A DNA stretch of 64,000 nt from DATEDA01 sp963744255 (GTDB lineage Bacteria > Pseudomonadota > Gammaproteobacteria > Burkholderiales > SG8-39), in the NCBI GenBank assembly GCA_963744255.1, contig CAVUSZ010000049.1, forward strand, positions 62,001-126,000. The letters are read 5' to 3'. Positions 43,839 to 53,592 of this stretch are shown here, one piece after another. A model generated the notes under the pieces. The model was not told the origin of the DNA and made no database searches. It saw only the letters and a list, made by a program, of their open reading frames with translations. Both the position numbers and the translations under genes were made by a program. Position 1 is the first letter of the stretch. Every line of letters begins with the position of its first letter.

Positions 43839-46502
43839 TCACGCCGCGACGCGAACCGGTGCGAGCCCGGCCTCGGGATACGGTACCGCGGAGACCGCCG
43901 CACGGCCGCTCGCGCTGGCGATCCAGCTGCACGCAACGGCAGCGGCATACGGCACCGCCTGCGCCCCGAGCACTGCCGCCCACAGCATCGCCTCGACGTG
44001 GTCGGTGCCGAAGCGCCACACGACGCCGGCGGCGGCCAGCGCGAGGGCGACGAGCATCAACCATTCCTCGCGCGCCGGCGCGGATCGCTTCGGGGCGGCG
44101 CCGCCGTTCGTGCCCTTGGCGGTGCGATTGAAGGTGCCGTTCTTCCGCGCGAGGCCGGCGAAGACGCCGCGCGCGATCGCGTGCGAGAGCGCCATGCTGG
44201 CGACCGAGGCACCCAGCACGTCGGCCCAGCTGCATTGCACCCGCGCGCGGTAGAGCACCGGCCCGAACAGTGCCTTGCACGCGAGGAAGACGAGCACCGG
44301 CACGAGATACAGGTCGAGCGGCAGCGTGAAGATCCCGGGCGCGGCGATCGCGCCGATCGTCCAGGCGAGCGCCCCGAACGCGAAGACGAGATGCAGCGCG
44401 TCGGCGAACCACGAGCACCAGCCGGTGAGGAAGTGATAGCGTTGACCCGCCCCGAGCTCGCCCGGCAGCAGCAGGGCGCGCAGGTGGCGCTTGAGAATCT
44501 GCATCGCGCCGAATGCCCAGCGGAAGCGCTGGGCCTTGAATGCCGCGAAATCCGACGGCGTGAGCCCGCGCCCCATCACCGCGTCGACGTAGCGCACGTC
44601 GTGGCCCGCCCGCATCAGGCGCAGCCCGAGCTCCGCGTCCTCGCAGATGCACCATTCCGCCCAGCCGCCGACCTTCTCGAGCGCCTGCCGGCGCACCAGC
44701 GTCATCGTGCCGTGCTGGATGATCGCGTTCCGCTCGTTGCGGTGGTGCATGCCGATGCGGAAGAACCCGTCGAACTCCCAGTTCGCCATCCGCCGGAACG
44801 CGCAAGCCTCGAACTCGCGGTGCGCCTGGGGCGCCTGCACGACCGCGACGCCCGGCTCGGCGAAGTGCCCCACGAGGCGCGCGAGCCAGCCGCGGTCGAC
44901 CGCGTAGTCCGCGTCGACGACCCCGATGACCTCGGCGCGCGGGTCGGTCTCGCGCAGCGCGAAGTTGAGTGCGCCCGCCTTGAAGCCGGGCCACTCCGGG
45001 AGATGGAAGAACCGGAAGCGGGCCCCGAGCCGTGCGCAGTGCGCCTCGACGGGGCGCCACAGCCGCTCGTCGCGGGTGTTGTTGTCGACGACGACGACCT
45101 CGAAGTTGCGATAGTCGAGCCGCGCCAGGGAATCGAGCGTCAGGATCACCATCTCCGGCGGCTCGTTGCACGCCGGGAGATGGATCGAAACGAACGGCTC
45201 GTGCCCGAAGGCCGCCGGCGCGAGCGGATGGAACTCGCGGCGCCATGCGCGGCGCCACAGCACCTCGACGAACTCGAATCCGTTCGCGAGCAGCACGAGG
45301 AGCATCGCCGCGGCAGCGGGAACGAGGATCGCGATCGCCGCCCAGTCGACCGGACGCAGGTAGAACTCGAGGGGAATCGTCGCGAGCCAGACGAGCGCGG
45401 CGACCGCGCCCTGGATCAGCGCGCAGAATACGATCCGTCCGGTCGTGCGAAGCCGCCGGAATGCGAGCGCGAACCAGAGCATCAGCGGCGCCGCGACGAG
45501 CGACGCGGCGATCGCCTTCGTGCGCCAGCGCGCGTCCGCCTCGACCGGCCCGTCGAGCGCGAACTTCGGCGTGCGGTCGGCGTGGTACATCCCCCAGTAC
45601 GCGCCGGCGCGGCCTTCGTGCGCCGCCTTCCATGGCTGGTCGAACATCTCCATCAGGTAGTAGTCGAGCGGGCGCTCGGCCGTGCGCGCGAGAAACTCGC
45701 GGGTGAACGCAGCCTGCGCCGCGGGCGACGCGACCGCCCCGCCGACGCGGTCGCCGCGGCTCGGCCAGCCGATCTCGCCGATCACGATGCGCTTCTTCGG
45801 GAACGCCCGGCGGAGCTCCGCGTAGCGCGCCAGCGCGTAATCGACCGCGTGCTCGGCCGGCACGCCTTCCCAGTAGGGCAGCAGATGCACCGTTATGAAG
45901 TCGACGTGGCGGGCGAGCTGGGGGTAACGCAACCAGACGTGCCACGGCTCGGCGGTCGATGCGGGGACGCGGGCCGCGCGCTTCACGCGCGTGATGTCGG
46001 CGATCAGCGCCGGGACGCTCAGGTCGCCGCGCAGGATCGACTCGTTGCCCACGATGACCCGATCGACGTTGGGGTTCTCGCGCGCGAGGCGCACCAGCGC
46101 CGCGATCTCCCGCTCGTTGTTCTCGTCGCGGCGGTCCAGCCATGCGCCAGCCGTCACCCGGAACCCGCGCATGCCCGCGAGCGCAACCACTTCCGCGTTC
46201 TCGATCGACGAGTAGGTCCGCAGCCGGTCCGCGAACCCCGCGACGCGGTCGAGGTCGGCGGCAAGCTCGTCCTCGCCCGAGAAGATGCCGAGCGTGGGAT
46301 CCTGGTGACGCTGGTACCCGCTGAACGCAACCCCGTGCACCTTGTCGGGACCGGGCGGTAGGGTGAGCGGCGGGTGTGCAGCGGACCAGAGCGCGAAGTT
46401 CGCGACTGCGATCAGCGCGGCGATCATCACCGCAGCGACCAGGGCGGATGCCGAGCGGCGTTCGCTCGGCGCAGGCAGGATATGGACGCTGGCAGCGCTC
46501 AT
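43839..46502 (-). CDS. GH17-GT2 beta-glucan synthase, NdvB-like
   Basis: An 887-aa membrane protein. After one TM helix comes a periplasmic glycoside-hydrolase 17-like domain (about 55-300) with acid residues in VIVGNESIL and IVIGEIGWPSRGD. TM helices follow, then a GT2 glycosyltransferase domain (about 430-660) with VVDADYAVD, CEDAELGLR and QRFRWAFGAMQ, and more TM helices. This layout is that of NdvB-type enzymes making cyclic or linear beta-1,3-glucans. A second GH17 protein lies nearby and probably acts on the same polymer. Confidence 0.88.
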   Translation of the reverse strand: MSAASVHILPAPSERRSASALVAAVMIAALIAVANFALWSAAHPPLTLPPGPDKVHGVAFSGYQRHQDPTLGIFSGEDELAADLDRVAGFADRLRTYSSIENAEVVALAGMRGFRVTAGAWLDRRDENNEREIAALVRLARENPNVDRVIVGNESILRGDLSVPALIADITRVKRAARVPASTAEPWHVWLRYPQLARHVDFITVHLLPYWEGVPAEHAVDYALARYAELRRAFPKKRIVIGEIGWPSRGDRVGGAVASPAAQAAFTREFLARTAERPLDYYLMEMFDQPWKAAHEGRAGAYWGMYHADRTPKFALDGPVEADARWRTKAIAASLVAAPLMLWFALAFRRLRTTGRIVFCALIQGAVAALVWLATIPLEFYLRPVDWAAIAILVPAAAAMLLVLLANGFEFVEVLWRRAWRREFHPLAPAAFGHEPFVSIHLPACNEPPEMVILTLDSLARLDYRNFEVVVVDNNTRDERLWRPVEAHCARLGARFRFFHLPEWPGFKAGALNFALRETDPRAEVIGVVDADYAVDRGWLARLVGHFAEPGVAVVQAPQAHREFEACAFRRMANWEFDGFFRIGMHHRNERNAIIQHGTMTLVRRQALEKVGGWAEWCICEDAELGLRLMRAGHDVRYVDAVMGRGLTPSDFAAFKAQRFRWAFGAMQILKRHLRALLLPGELGAGQRYHFLTGWCSWFADALHLVFAFGALAWTIGAIAAPGIFTLPLDLYLVPVLVFLACKALFGPVLYRARVQCSWADVLGASVASMALSHAIARGVFAGLARKNGTFNRTAKGTNGGAAPKRSAPAREEWLMLVALALAAAGVVWRFGTDHVEAMLWAAVLGAQAVPYAAAVACSWIASASGRAAVSAVPYPEAGLAPVRVAA

Positions 46503-46635
46503 TCGATTCGGGACTCAGGGACCAGGGTGAAAACGCTCGCGGCGCTCGACGGTTGACGAGCGGAACGCAAACGCCGTGCCGGGCATCGGATAGTGCCACG
46601 CGCGCGTCGGATTGGGGCAAAAAAAGAGAAGTTCA

Positions 46636-47067
46636 ATGGCGCGCGACGCGCGGATCTGTCGGGACATGGCGACAGCGGGAAACGCGAGATTGCTCGTTTC
46701 TACCGTCGCGGCGGTCGCGCTTGCGCTCGCTGCGGCCGCGGCCCTGCGTTTCGCCGTCGTGGAGCCCGCGGGAATCGCGCACCTTTGCAGCGCGGCCGAC
46801 GCGCCGTGGTGGTGCGCGCCGCGCGCGCTGCTCGTCTGGGTGCTCGCGCTCGGCGCGCCCGGCCTCGGTGCCATTGTTGCCGGTGTCCTGGCGACTTTTG
46901 CACGCTCTCCAGGGTGGGCGCTCGTCGCCGCCTGTCTCGGCGCTGCCGGGCTACTGCTGTACTCGGTTGCGACCGGCGCGGTCGGGTTTCTGCTCGGCCT
47001 TCTCGTGGTCGCGCGGACTGTCGCCGCTCGACGACATCCACACGCTCGCAGCGAACGCGAGGCATAG
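46636..47067 (+). CDS. Small membrane protein beside the glucan genes
   Basis: A 143-aa protein with four hydrophobic helices and the segment VVEPAGIAHLCSAADAPWWC after the first helix. It is divergent from the GH17-GT2 gene (133 bp) and its end overlaps the convergent GH17 gene by 117 bp. The start ATG 46636 has AGAGAAG at right distance; ATG 46666 is an alternative. Such proteins often accompany GH17 genes in betaproteobacteria (recollection); role unknown. Confidence 0.65.
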   Translation: MARDARICRDMATAGNARLLVSTVAAVALALAAAAALRFAVVEPAGIAHLCSAADAPWWCAPRALLVWVLALGAPGLGAIVAGVLATFARSPGWALVAACLGAAGLLLYSVATGAVGFLLGLLVVARTVAARRHPHARSEREA

Positions 47068-48615
47068 CCCGATCCACGCGAGCGCGTCGACGTTCGCAAG
47101 CCCCTCGCGCAGCACGATTGCCGGCGCCGCGACGACGAGGACCGCGGCGAGCACCCGTTCCTCGACGTCGGCGCTCATGCCCGACACCGTCGCGAGCAGC
47201 GCGAACGCGACGACCGGCGGCGCGACGAGCGCGAGCGGAAAATCCCGATAGCGCGGGTCGAATGCGAGCGCGAGCGCGGTGGCCGCAGCGCCGAAGAGGA
47301 GCGCGAAGCGGAGGCTTCCGAGGAGGCGCTCCGCCGGCGACCACCTGGATACGTCCGTTCTCAGCCAGGCGACGACGCCCGCGGCCGGGGCGGCCGCGAG
47401 CGGGGCGCGGCCGTCCATCCAGCGCGCGAGGCCCACGGCCGCAAGGAGCGTTGCGAGCGCGGCGATGGCGACGAACGCGGCGCCGAGCCCGAGCTCGAAT
47501 GCGTCGCGGCTCGCGGCCGCGAGCATGTCGACCTGCGCAGCGAGCGCCGCGCCGAGCGCCGCGCCCGCGAACGCGAGGAGGAGCCCGCTTCGCACGCGCA
47601 ACCGGCCAGCGAGGCCGGCCAGCACGAAGACGATGGCACCGAGCCCGGCGGCGGCGAGCCCGCGCTGCCACTCCGGATCCTCGACGACCGTGCCGCGGAG
47701 CGGAAATTTCTCGCGGCCCGCGGCGTCGAGCACGCCCCAGTGGCCGCCGACGGTGCCCTCGAGCCGGCGCTTCCAGGGCTGGTCGAACGCCTCGATCACG
47801 TTGTAGCGCAGCCCTCGCGCGGCGGCAGCCTCGGCGAGCTCGCGAACGAACCTCGTCTCGTTCACGAGCGAGGGAACCGCGCCCTCGCGCCGGCGGCCTT
47901 TGCTCGGCCATCCCGCTTCGCCGATGAAGACGTCCTTGTCCGGGAACCCCTCGCGCACGCGTGCGTGAATGCGCATGACGTGATCGACGGCGCGCTCGAT
48001 CGGCATCGGATCGTCCTCCCAGTACGGCAGGAGGTGGACGGTCACGAACGACACCGAGCGAGCGAGCTCCGGGTGCTGCAGCCAGAACTCCCATACGTCG
48101 GCGTACGTGACCGGCAGCGTCGTGGCGGCGCGGACGCGGGCGATGTAGTCGGCGAGCGCGGAAGCCGGCTGCTCCCGGCGAAGCAGCACCTCGTTGCCCA
48201 CGATTACTGCGTCGATCGCATCGGCGTTGCGCCGGATCACGTCCAGCCCGAGCGCGAGCTCGCGCTCGTTCTCGGCGCGATCGCGACCGATCCACAGTCC
48301 CAGCAGAACGCGAAGGCCGTGCTTGCGCGCGAGGGCCGGCACCTCGGCGAGGCCCTGGTCGACCGAGTAGATGCGCACGCAGCGCGTGCGCTTCGCGAGC
48401 AGCGCGAGATCGGCGTCGATCTGCGCCGGGCTTACGACGAAGCCCTTGTTGAACGGCGTCTGGCCGGCGAGACGGTACGGCGCGTACGAGACGCACGGCA
48501 GCCGGTCGACTGTCGCGTCCGGCAGCGCGACCGGCTGCCCGCGGGCATGCCACCACGCGAGGCCGCCGAGCGCTCCGAGCGCGGCTATGAGGATGACGGC
48601 TGCGCGAGCAGCCAT
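46951..48615 (-). CDS. Membrane-anchored GH17-type glucan hydrolase/transferase
   Basis: A 554-aa protein. One N-terminal TM helix precedes a GH17 domain (about 40-300): acid residues fall in DAVIVGNEVLLRRE and VFIGEAGWPSKGRR, and VTVHLLPYWEDD is shared with the GT2 fusion protein. The second half has about eight TM helices. No GT2 domain, so it may trim or rearrange glucan made by the 43839 protein. ATG 48615 overlaps the end of the AEC gene by 31 bp. Confidence 0.85.
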   Translation of the reverse strand: MAARAAVILIAALGALGGLAWWHARGQPVALPDATVDRLPCVSYAPYRLAGQTPFNKGFVVSPAQIDADLALLAKRTRCVRIYSVDQGLAEVPALARKHGLRVLLGLWIGRDRAENERELALGLDVIRRNADAIDAVIVGNEVLLRREQPASALADYIARVRAATTLPVTYADVWEFWLQHPELARSVSFVTVHLLPYWEDDPMPIERAVDHVMRIHARVREGFPDKDVFIGEAGWPSKGRRREGAVPSLVNETRFVRELAEAAAARGLRYNVIEAFDQPWKRRLEGTVGGHWGVLDAAGREKFPLRGTVVEDPEWQRGLAAAGLGAIVFVLAGLAGRLRVRSGLLLAFAGAALGAALAAQVDMLAAASRDAFELGLGAAFVAIAALATLLAAVGLARWMDGRAPLAAAPAAGVVAWLRTDVSRWSPAERLLGSLRFALLFGAAATALALAFDPRYRDFPLALVAPPVVAFALLATVSGMSADVEERVLAAVLVVAAPAIVLREGLANVDALAWIGLCLAFAASVWMSSSGDSPRDHEKAEQKPDRAGRNRVQQ

Positions 48616-49535
48616 ACGACGAAAGTGAGGGTTGCGACGCTGATCACGGTCGAGGAGAGGATCGCGGTCGAGAACACGCCGACGTCGCGCAGGTAGCGGG
48701 TGGCGAAGAGATAGAGGTTCACTCCGGTCGGGAGCGCCGCAACCGTTACGCCCACCTTCAGGTGGAAGGGCGAGAGCGGAATCACGTACGTGCCGAGCGC
48801 CCACACGAGCGCCGGCATGACTGCCAGCTTGACGACATTCATCAGCGCCACCTGTGCGGTGCGCCGCGTGGGCTCGCGGTAGATGGAGAGCGACGCGCCG
48901 AGCGCGAACAGCGCCGCCGGCGCGGCGCTCGCGGCGAGGAGGTCGACCGTCGCCTGCACCGGTCCGGGCAGGCGGAGCTGGAGCGCCGCGCAGACGAAGC
49001 CAACGCACAGCGCCGGGATGAACGGGTTGGAGTAGAACGTCCGCGCGACCGACACCAGCGGCGAGACGCGCACGTGCGGGCGCCGCGCCGCGAGATCCGC
49101 GAGCACCAGGCAGAGCGGGTAGAGCACGACCATGTCGGCGAGCAGCGTCAGCGCGAGCGGCGCGATCGCCGCATCGCCAAATAGCGCGGGCATGAGCGGC
49201 AGCGCGAGGAAGCCGTTGTTCGCCTGCACCGCGCCGAGCCCGTGGAAAATCGCGGTCGGGCGGTCGAGCCCGAAGACCTTCGCCGCGAGCGCCGCGGTGA
49301 GGAGGAACAGCGCGATCGCCGCGAGCCCGTACACGAAAGCGAGCCGCACGTCGGCGAGCTCGCTCAGCTCGCGGGTGGCGACGCCGCGGAAGAGCATCAC
49401 CGGCAAGGCGAAGTTGAAGAGATACGCATTGAGGCCGCTCAGCCCGCTCTGCCAGATCAGCCGGAAGCGCGCCGCGCCGTAGCCGAGCCCGACGATCGCG
49501 AAGAACGGCACGAGGACGCCGAGGATCTCGCGCAT
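48585..49535 (-). CDS. AEC-family (auxin-efflux-carrier-like) transporter
   Basis: A 316-aa inner-membrane protein with ten helices. FLALPLMPALFGDAAIAPLA and ALGASLSIYREPTRRTAQVA fit the AEC/Mem_trans family, which exports malonate or malate and related acids. ATG 49535 begins EILGVLVPFFAIVGLGYGAA, a normal first helix. Its 3' end overlaps the GH17 gene start by 31 bp. Confidence 0.9.
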   Translation of the reverse strand: MREILGVLVPFFAIVGLGYGAARFRLIWQSGLSGLNAYLFNFALPVMLFRGVATRELSELADVRLAFVYGLAAIALFLLTAALAAKVFGLDRPTAIFHGLGAVQANNGFLALPLMPALFGDAAIAPLALTLLADMVVLYPLCLVLADLAARRPHVRVSPLVSVARTFYSNPFIPALCVGFVCAALQLRLPGPVQATVDLLAASAAPAALFALGASLSIYREPTRRTAQVALMNVVKLAVMPALVWALGTYVIPLSPFHLKVGVTVAALPTGVNLYLFATRYLRDVGVFSTAILSSTVISVATLTFVVWLLAQPSSS

Positions 49536-49555
49536 CGCGCGCTTGCGGGCTGCGC

Positions 49556-50188
49556 CTATGGCGCGAGCCGCTCGATCTGCCAGCCGCCGTCGGCGAGCTT
49601 GCGGTAACGGATGCGGTCGTGCAGCCGCGAGGGGCGCCCCTGCCAGAACTCGAATGCGTCCGGCGCGAGGCGGTACCCCCCCCAGTGGGGCGGCCGCGAC
49701 GGCTTGAGGCCGTGCCGGAGGCCCATCTCGGCGACGCGCGCCATCAGCGCGGCCTTGCCGATCGGCCGGCTCTGCGGCGAGGCCCACGCGCCGATCCGCG
49801 CGCCGAGCGGGCGGGTGTCGTAGTACTCGTCGGACTCTGCGGCGGACGCCTTCTCGATCGCGCCCTCGATGCGGATCTGGCGCTCGAGCTCCGCCCAATA
49901 GAACAGCAGGCTCGCGTGCCGGTTTTGCGCGAGCTCGCGGCCCTTGCGGCTCTCGTAGCTCGTGTAGAAGACGAAGCCGCGCTCGTCGAAGCCCTTCAGC
50001 AGCACCATGCGCGCCGACGGGCGGCCGTCGGCGCCGACCGTCGCGAGCGCCATCGCCGTCGGCTCGCGGAGCTCGGAGGCAAGCGCACCGTCGAACCACT
50101 TGCGGAACTGGTCGAAGGGATTCCGCGCGGCGCCGGGCTCGTCGAGGCTCTCGCGCGTGTACTCGCGGCGGCGGTCGGCGGCGTTCAT
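49556..50188 (-). CDS. pdxH: Pyridoxamine 5'-phosphate oxidase
   Basis: A 210-aa PdxH. PFDQFRKWFDGALASELREP, MVLLKGFDERGFVFYTSYES with the FMN site, and the C-terminal PPHWGGYRLAPDAFEFWQGR with RLHDRIRY are diagnostic. It oxidises pyridoxine or pyridoxamine phosphate to pyridoxal phosphate using FMN. ATG 50188 starts MNAADRRREY, the usual N terminus. The 229 bp to the next gene hold nothing recognisable. Confidence 0.96.
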   Translation of the reverse strand: MNAADRRREYTRESLDEPGAARNPFDQFRKWFDGALASELREPTAMALATVGADGRPSARMVLLKGFDERGFVFYTSYESRKGRELAQNRHASLLFYWAELERQIRIEGAIEKASAAESDEYYDTRPLGARIGAWASPQSRPIGKAALMARVAEMGLRHGLKPSRPPHWGGYRLAPDAFEFWQGRPSRLHDRIRYRKLADGGWQIERLAP

Positions 50189-50417
50189 GGCGACGATTCT
50201 ACCGTGAGGACCGTGGCGTTCCCGCCGGACTACGCGGCGATCCCGCGCCGACTCGTCCATGTTTACGCCGCGCTCGCGTCGCACTTCAGGACGCGGGACG
50301 CGACCGCAACGCGCGGCGCGCGGCGGGCCGTGCGCGTCGCAGGGCCGAGTCCGTCGAGGCTTGCCGAAGTCCATGTAGCGATAGGCCGTTACCCCGCACC
50401 CGGTTCCGGGTGATGCG

Positions 50418-51335
50418 CTACTGGACACTCTCGTTCCGGGCGGGGTCGCCTGCAATGGCGGCCGGAAGGGGTGCTCTGGCGGGGCGCCAGAGCGTGAGCG
50501 CGGTGCCGACCAGGACCAGCCCGCACCCCGCCGCCATCGTGGGCGTGATTGCCTCGCCGAGGAAGAGCGCGCCCCAGAGCATTCCGAACGCCGGGATCAG
50601 GAACGTGACGGTAAGCGCGCGCGTCGGCCCGACGTCGGCGATGAGACGGAAGTAGAGGAGGTAGGCGATGCCGGTGCAGAGCACGCCGAGCAGCACGACC
50701 GCGGCCCACTCGCCCGGCGTCGGCCACGCGAAAGGCGGCAGCGGCGCGAGCAGCGGCGCGAGCGCGAGGGATGCGCCGAGCTGGCTGCCGGTCGCGACCG
50801 CCGCGGCGTCGACGCGCGCCGAGCGGCGCTTCATGTAAGCAGCCGCGATCGCGTAGCAGAGTGCGGCGAGGGCGCCGGCCGCGATTGCCCAGAGGATCAT
50901 CGGCGACGACCGGAGCGGGCCGAAGCCGACGAGCATCGCGACGCCTGCGACGCCGGCGGCAAGTCCGAACGCAACGCGCGCGGTGAGGCGGTCGCCCAGC
51001 CACAGGGCCGCAACGAGCGCGCCGAAGATCGGCGACGTGGCGTTCAGCACGACGAGATACGACGCGGGCAGGTGGAGCGCGCTGAACGCCCACAACGCGA
51101 ACGGCAGCGCGGACGTGATCAACCCGACGACGAGGTAGAAGCGCCAGTGTTCCCGCCAGCGGAGCTCGATCCCGGTAAACCGCAGCCACGCGAGGAGCGT
51201 GACGCTCGCGAGCACGACGCGCAGATCGGCGGTGGCGATCGGGCCGAGCGGCGGCGCGGCGACGCGCATGAAGAGAAACGAAGCGCCCCAGATCGCCGCG
51301 AGGACGACGAGGCGCGCGACGTCAGGGAGCGTCAC
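50418..51335 (-). CDS. EamA/DMT-family transporter
   Basis: A 305-aa membrane protein with ten helices in two repeats: AAIWGASFLFMRVAAPPLGP first and AIAAGALAALCYAIAAAYMK second. The export substrate is unknown. Its start overlaps the end of ada by 4 bp on the same strand, so ada and this gene form an operon. Confidence 0.92.
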   Translation of the reverse strand: MTLPDVARLVVLAAIWGASFLFMRVAAPPLGPIATADLRVVLASVTLLAWLRFTGIELRWREHWRFYLVVGLITSALPFALWAFSALHLPASYLVVLNATSPIFGALVAALWLGDRLTARVAFGLAAGVAGVAMLVGFGPLRSSPMILWAIAAGALAALCYAIAAAYMKRRSARVDAAAVATGSQLGASLALAPLLAPLPPFAWPTPGEWAAVVLLGVLCTGIAYLLYFRLIADVGPTRALTVTFLIPAFGMLWGALFLGEAITPTMAAGCGLVLVGTALTLWRPARAPLPAAIAGDPARNESVQ

Positions 51336-52423
51336 TCGCGTGTCCGCGCAGCCTCCGCCGCGACTGCATGCTCCCGCTTAAGCAGGGCGCGCTTGCGCGC
51401 GACGCCGAGGCGGTAGCCGCCCGTCGTCCCGTCCGCAGGCACCACGCGATGGCAGGGGATCGCGAGCGGCACCGGGTTCGTCGCGCACGCGCGCGCAACC
51501 GCGCGGGCGCCCTGCGGAGCCCCGACCTTGCGTGCGAGCGCGCCGTAGCTGAGCGTCTCACCGGGCGCCGTCGCCTGGAGCGCGCGCCACACGCGCTCCT
51601 GGAACGCCGTGCCGCGAATGTCGAGCGGCAGCCGCAGCGGCGCGACCGGCCGCTCGACGAACGCGACGGCGGCGGCCAGCCAGCCTTCGAGCGCGCCGGC
51701 TGCCGGTTCCAAGGCGGCGCGCGGGAAACGGCCGGAGAGCGCACGAGCGGCGGCGTCGCGCGTCGCGGCGATCTCGATCGCGCAGACCCCGCGCACCGTC
51801 GCGGCGACGCCCACCCAACCGAGCGACGACCGGGCGAAGGCCTGGCGGAGGCGCGCTCCGGGCGCGCCGTTGCGGTACGCCGCCGGCGACATGCCGAGCA
51901 GGCTTCGCGCATGCTCGTATACGCGGCTTGCCGAGCCGTACCCGGCGCCGTAGACGGCGGAGTCGACGGACTCGCCCGCCCCGAGGGCGCGCTGCAGACG
52001 GGCGCGCCGGTGTGCCGCGTAGTATTGGCGTGGAGAGATTCCGACCGTGCGCTTGAAGAGCCGCTGGAAGTGAAAGCGGCTGAGGCCCGCCGCCGTCGCG
52101 AGCGCTGCGAGCGTAGGCGGCGAGTCTGCCGACTCGATCGCGCGGACCGACGCGCCGATGCGCGCGATCGAGTCGTCGCGCGGCGACGCCGTGCGCTCCG
52201 GGCGGCAGCGCCGGCAGGGACGGAACCCTGCGCGTGCGGCCGCTGCGGCGTCGTCGAAGAAGACCACGTTGTCCGGCTTCGGGCGCCGCGACGGGCAGCT
52301 CGGACGGCAGAAGACGCCGGTGGTCTTCACGGCATACACGAATGCGCCGTCGGCCTCGGCGTCCCGGGCCGTCACCGCGCGCCAGCGCCCTTCGTGCGCG
52401 AGCGGGGAGTCTGCGAGGTTCAT
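51332..52423 (-). CDS. ada: Bifunctional DNA alkylation repair and transcription activator Ada
   Basis: A 363-aa Ada protein. The Zn/phosphotriester domain has Cys39 and Cys43 in GVFCRPSCPSRRP and Cys70/Cys73 in RPCRRCRPE; the AraC-type HTH is at about 90-185 (LSRFHFQRLFKRTVGISPRQ); the O6-methylguanine methyltransferase active Cys is in IPCHRVV. Methylation of the N-terminal Cys turns it into an activator of its own promoter. Length and order match E. coli Ada. Confidence 0.96.
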   Translation of the reverse strand: MNLADSPLAHEGRWRAVTARDAEADGAFVYAVKTTGVFCRPSCPSRRPKPDNVVFFDDAAAAARAGFRPCRRCRPERTASPRDDSIARIGASVRAIESADSPPTLAALATAAGLSRFHFQRLFKRTVGISPRQYYAAHRRARLQRALGAGESVDSAVYGAGYGSASRVYEHARSLLGMSPAAYRNGAPGARLRQAFARSSLGWVGVAATVRGVCAIEIAATRDAAARALSGRFPRAALEPAAGALEGWLAAAVAFVERPVAPLRLPLDIRGTAFQERVWRALQATAPGETLSYGALARKVGAPQGARAVARACATNPVPLAIPCHRVVPADGTTGGYRLGVARKRALLKREHAVAAEAARTRE

Positions 52424-52459
52424 GGAGCGGTTGTCCTTGGGGTGGAGAATGGCCGCACT

Positions 52460-52555
52460 CTAGGCCTCCGCCCGCCGGCCCGCCATCCGGACGTTGCGGT
52501 CAAAGTCCGCGGGGTCGCAGGTCAGCCGAAGCATCCGTGCCAACGGCTCTTGCAT
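52460..52555 (-). CDS. Possible 31-aa leader peptide upstream of ada
   Basis: GGGAGGAC before ATG 52555 starts a short frame MQEPLARMLRLTCDPADFDR then NVRMAGRRAEA, ending 36 bp before ada. The good ribosome-binding site suggests translation, but no family is known. It might be a leader or chance. The rest of the 316-bp gap 52424-52739 shows no other gene; 52620-52720 is GC-rich with simple repeats. Confidence 0.3.
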   Translation of the reverse strand: MQEPLARMLRLTCDPADFDRNVRMAGRRAEA

Positions 52556-52739
52556 GTCCTCCCTCGCCGAACTTCACCGCAATTCCGTAGCGGTGCCCCG
52601 GTTCACCCGCGCGCGCTCAGAGCCCCTTCAGGCGCGCACCGGGGCGCGCATCGCAGCGCGGAGCAGGGCCCCGCGCTGGCGCGGGGATGCGACCGCGGAG
52701 ATGCGCATTGCGGCCGCGCACCGCGCGTAGCCAGGGCGC

Positions 52740-53369
52740 CTAGTCACCTGCACGGCCCCACAGCTCCTTCAGGCGCGCATCGCGGCCGCATCCGGTCTTG
52801 TAGTAGGTATAGCGCACGGGGTTCTTCCTATAGAAGTCCTGGTGATATTCCTCGGCTCGCCAGAACTCGCCCGCCGGCTGGACCGGCGTGACGATCGGTT
52901 GCTTGAACGGCTTCGTCTTGTCGAGCGCCGCTTTCGAGCCTTCGGCGAGCCGCTTCTGCTCCTCGGAGTGATAGAAGATCGCGGTCCGGTATTGCGAGCC
53001 GACGTCGCAGAACTGGCGATCGGTGACCGTCGGGTCGGTGTTGCGCCAGAACACCTCGAGCAGCTTCTCGTAGCTCACTGTCGACGGGTCGTACGCGACC
53101 TGCACCACCTCCGTGTGGCCGGTTCGTCCGGTGGAGACTTCCTCGTACGTCGGGTTGCGCGTCGTCCCGCCCATGTAGCCCGAGGTGGTGGAGATCACCC
53201 CGGGAAGCTTGTCGTACGGGGGCTCCATGCACCAGAAGCAGCCGCCGGCGAACGTCGCAACCGCCTGTTGCGACGGCGAAGCGGGCGCTTGCGCCATCGA
53301 CGGCGCGGCGGCGAGCATCGCCGCGGCGAACAGCCCGGCGCGGGCGGCGTTGCGAAAGCGCGTTCTCAT
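52740..53369 (-). CDS. msrA: Exported peptide methionine sulfoxide reductase MsrA
   Basis: A 209-aa MsrA with an N-terminal signal peptide (MRTRFRNAARAGLFAAAM ... SMAQA), then AGGCFWCMEPPYDKLPG with the catalytic Cys, SGYMGGTTRNPTYEEVS and YHQDFYRKNPVRYTYYKTGC with a resolving Cys. It repairs periplasmic methionine sulfoxide. ATG 53369 follows GAGGATGCCCG. This is the second MsrA of the window; the first (40918) is cytoplasmic. Confidence 0.94.
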   Translation of the reverse strand: MRTRFRNAARAGLFAAAMLAAAPSMAQAPASPSQQAVATFAGGCFWCMEPPYDKLPGVISTTSGYMGGTTRNPTYEEVSTGRTGHTEVVQVAYDPSTVSYEKLLEVFWRNTDPTVTDRQFCDVGSQYRTAIFYHSEEQKRLAEGSKAALDKTKPFKQPIVTPVQPAGEFWRAEEYHQDFYRKNPVRYTYYKTGCGRDARLKELWGRAGD

Positions 53370-53592
53370 CGGGCATCCTCCGGCTCGTTTGATGCCGCGA
53401 GAATACACGCGCGCGGGATCGTCCGCGGGCCGGTCTTTCAGAGGGAAAAACCGGTCCTCCACTCGAAAAAAACGCTTGCGCGAGCCCCGGCGCTTGGGGC
53501 ATTCTCTCGTCGCCAGCCGACCCCCTAGGGCGGCAATGCATAGCGAGTGCGACAACTCACGACTAAGACTAGACGCTAGTGGAGGCATGACG

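Noticed and set aside
50189..50417. Longer N-terminal extension of PdxH or a further gene
   Set aside because: The frame upstream of ATG 50188 has no PdxH features; the usual N terminus starts at that ATG.
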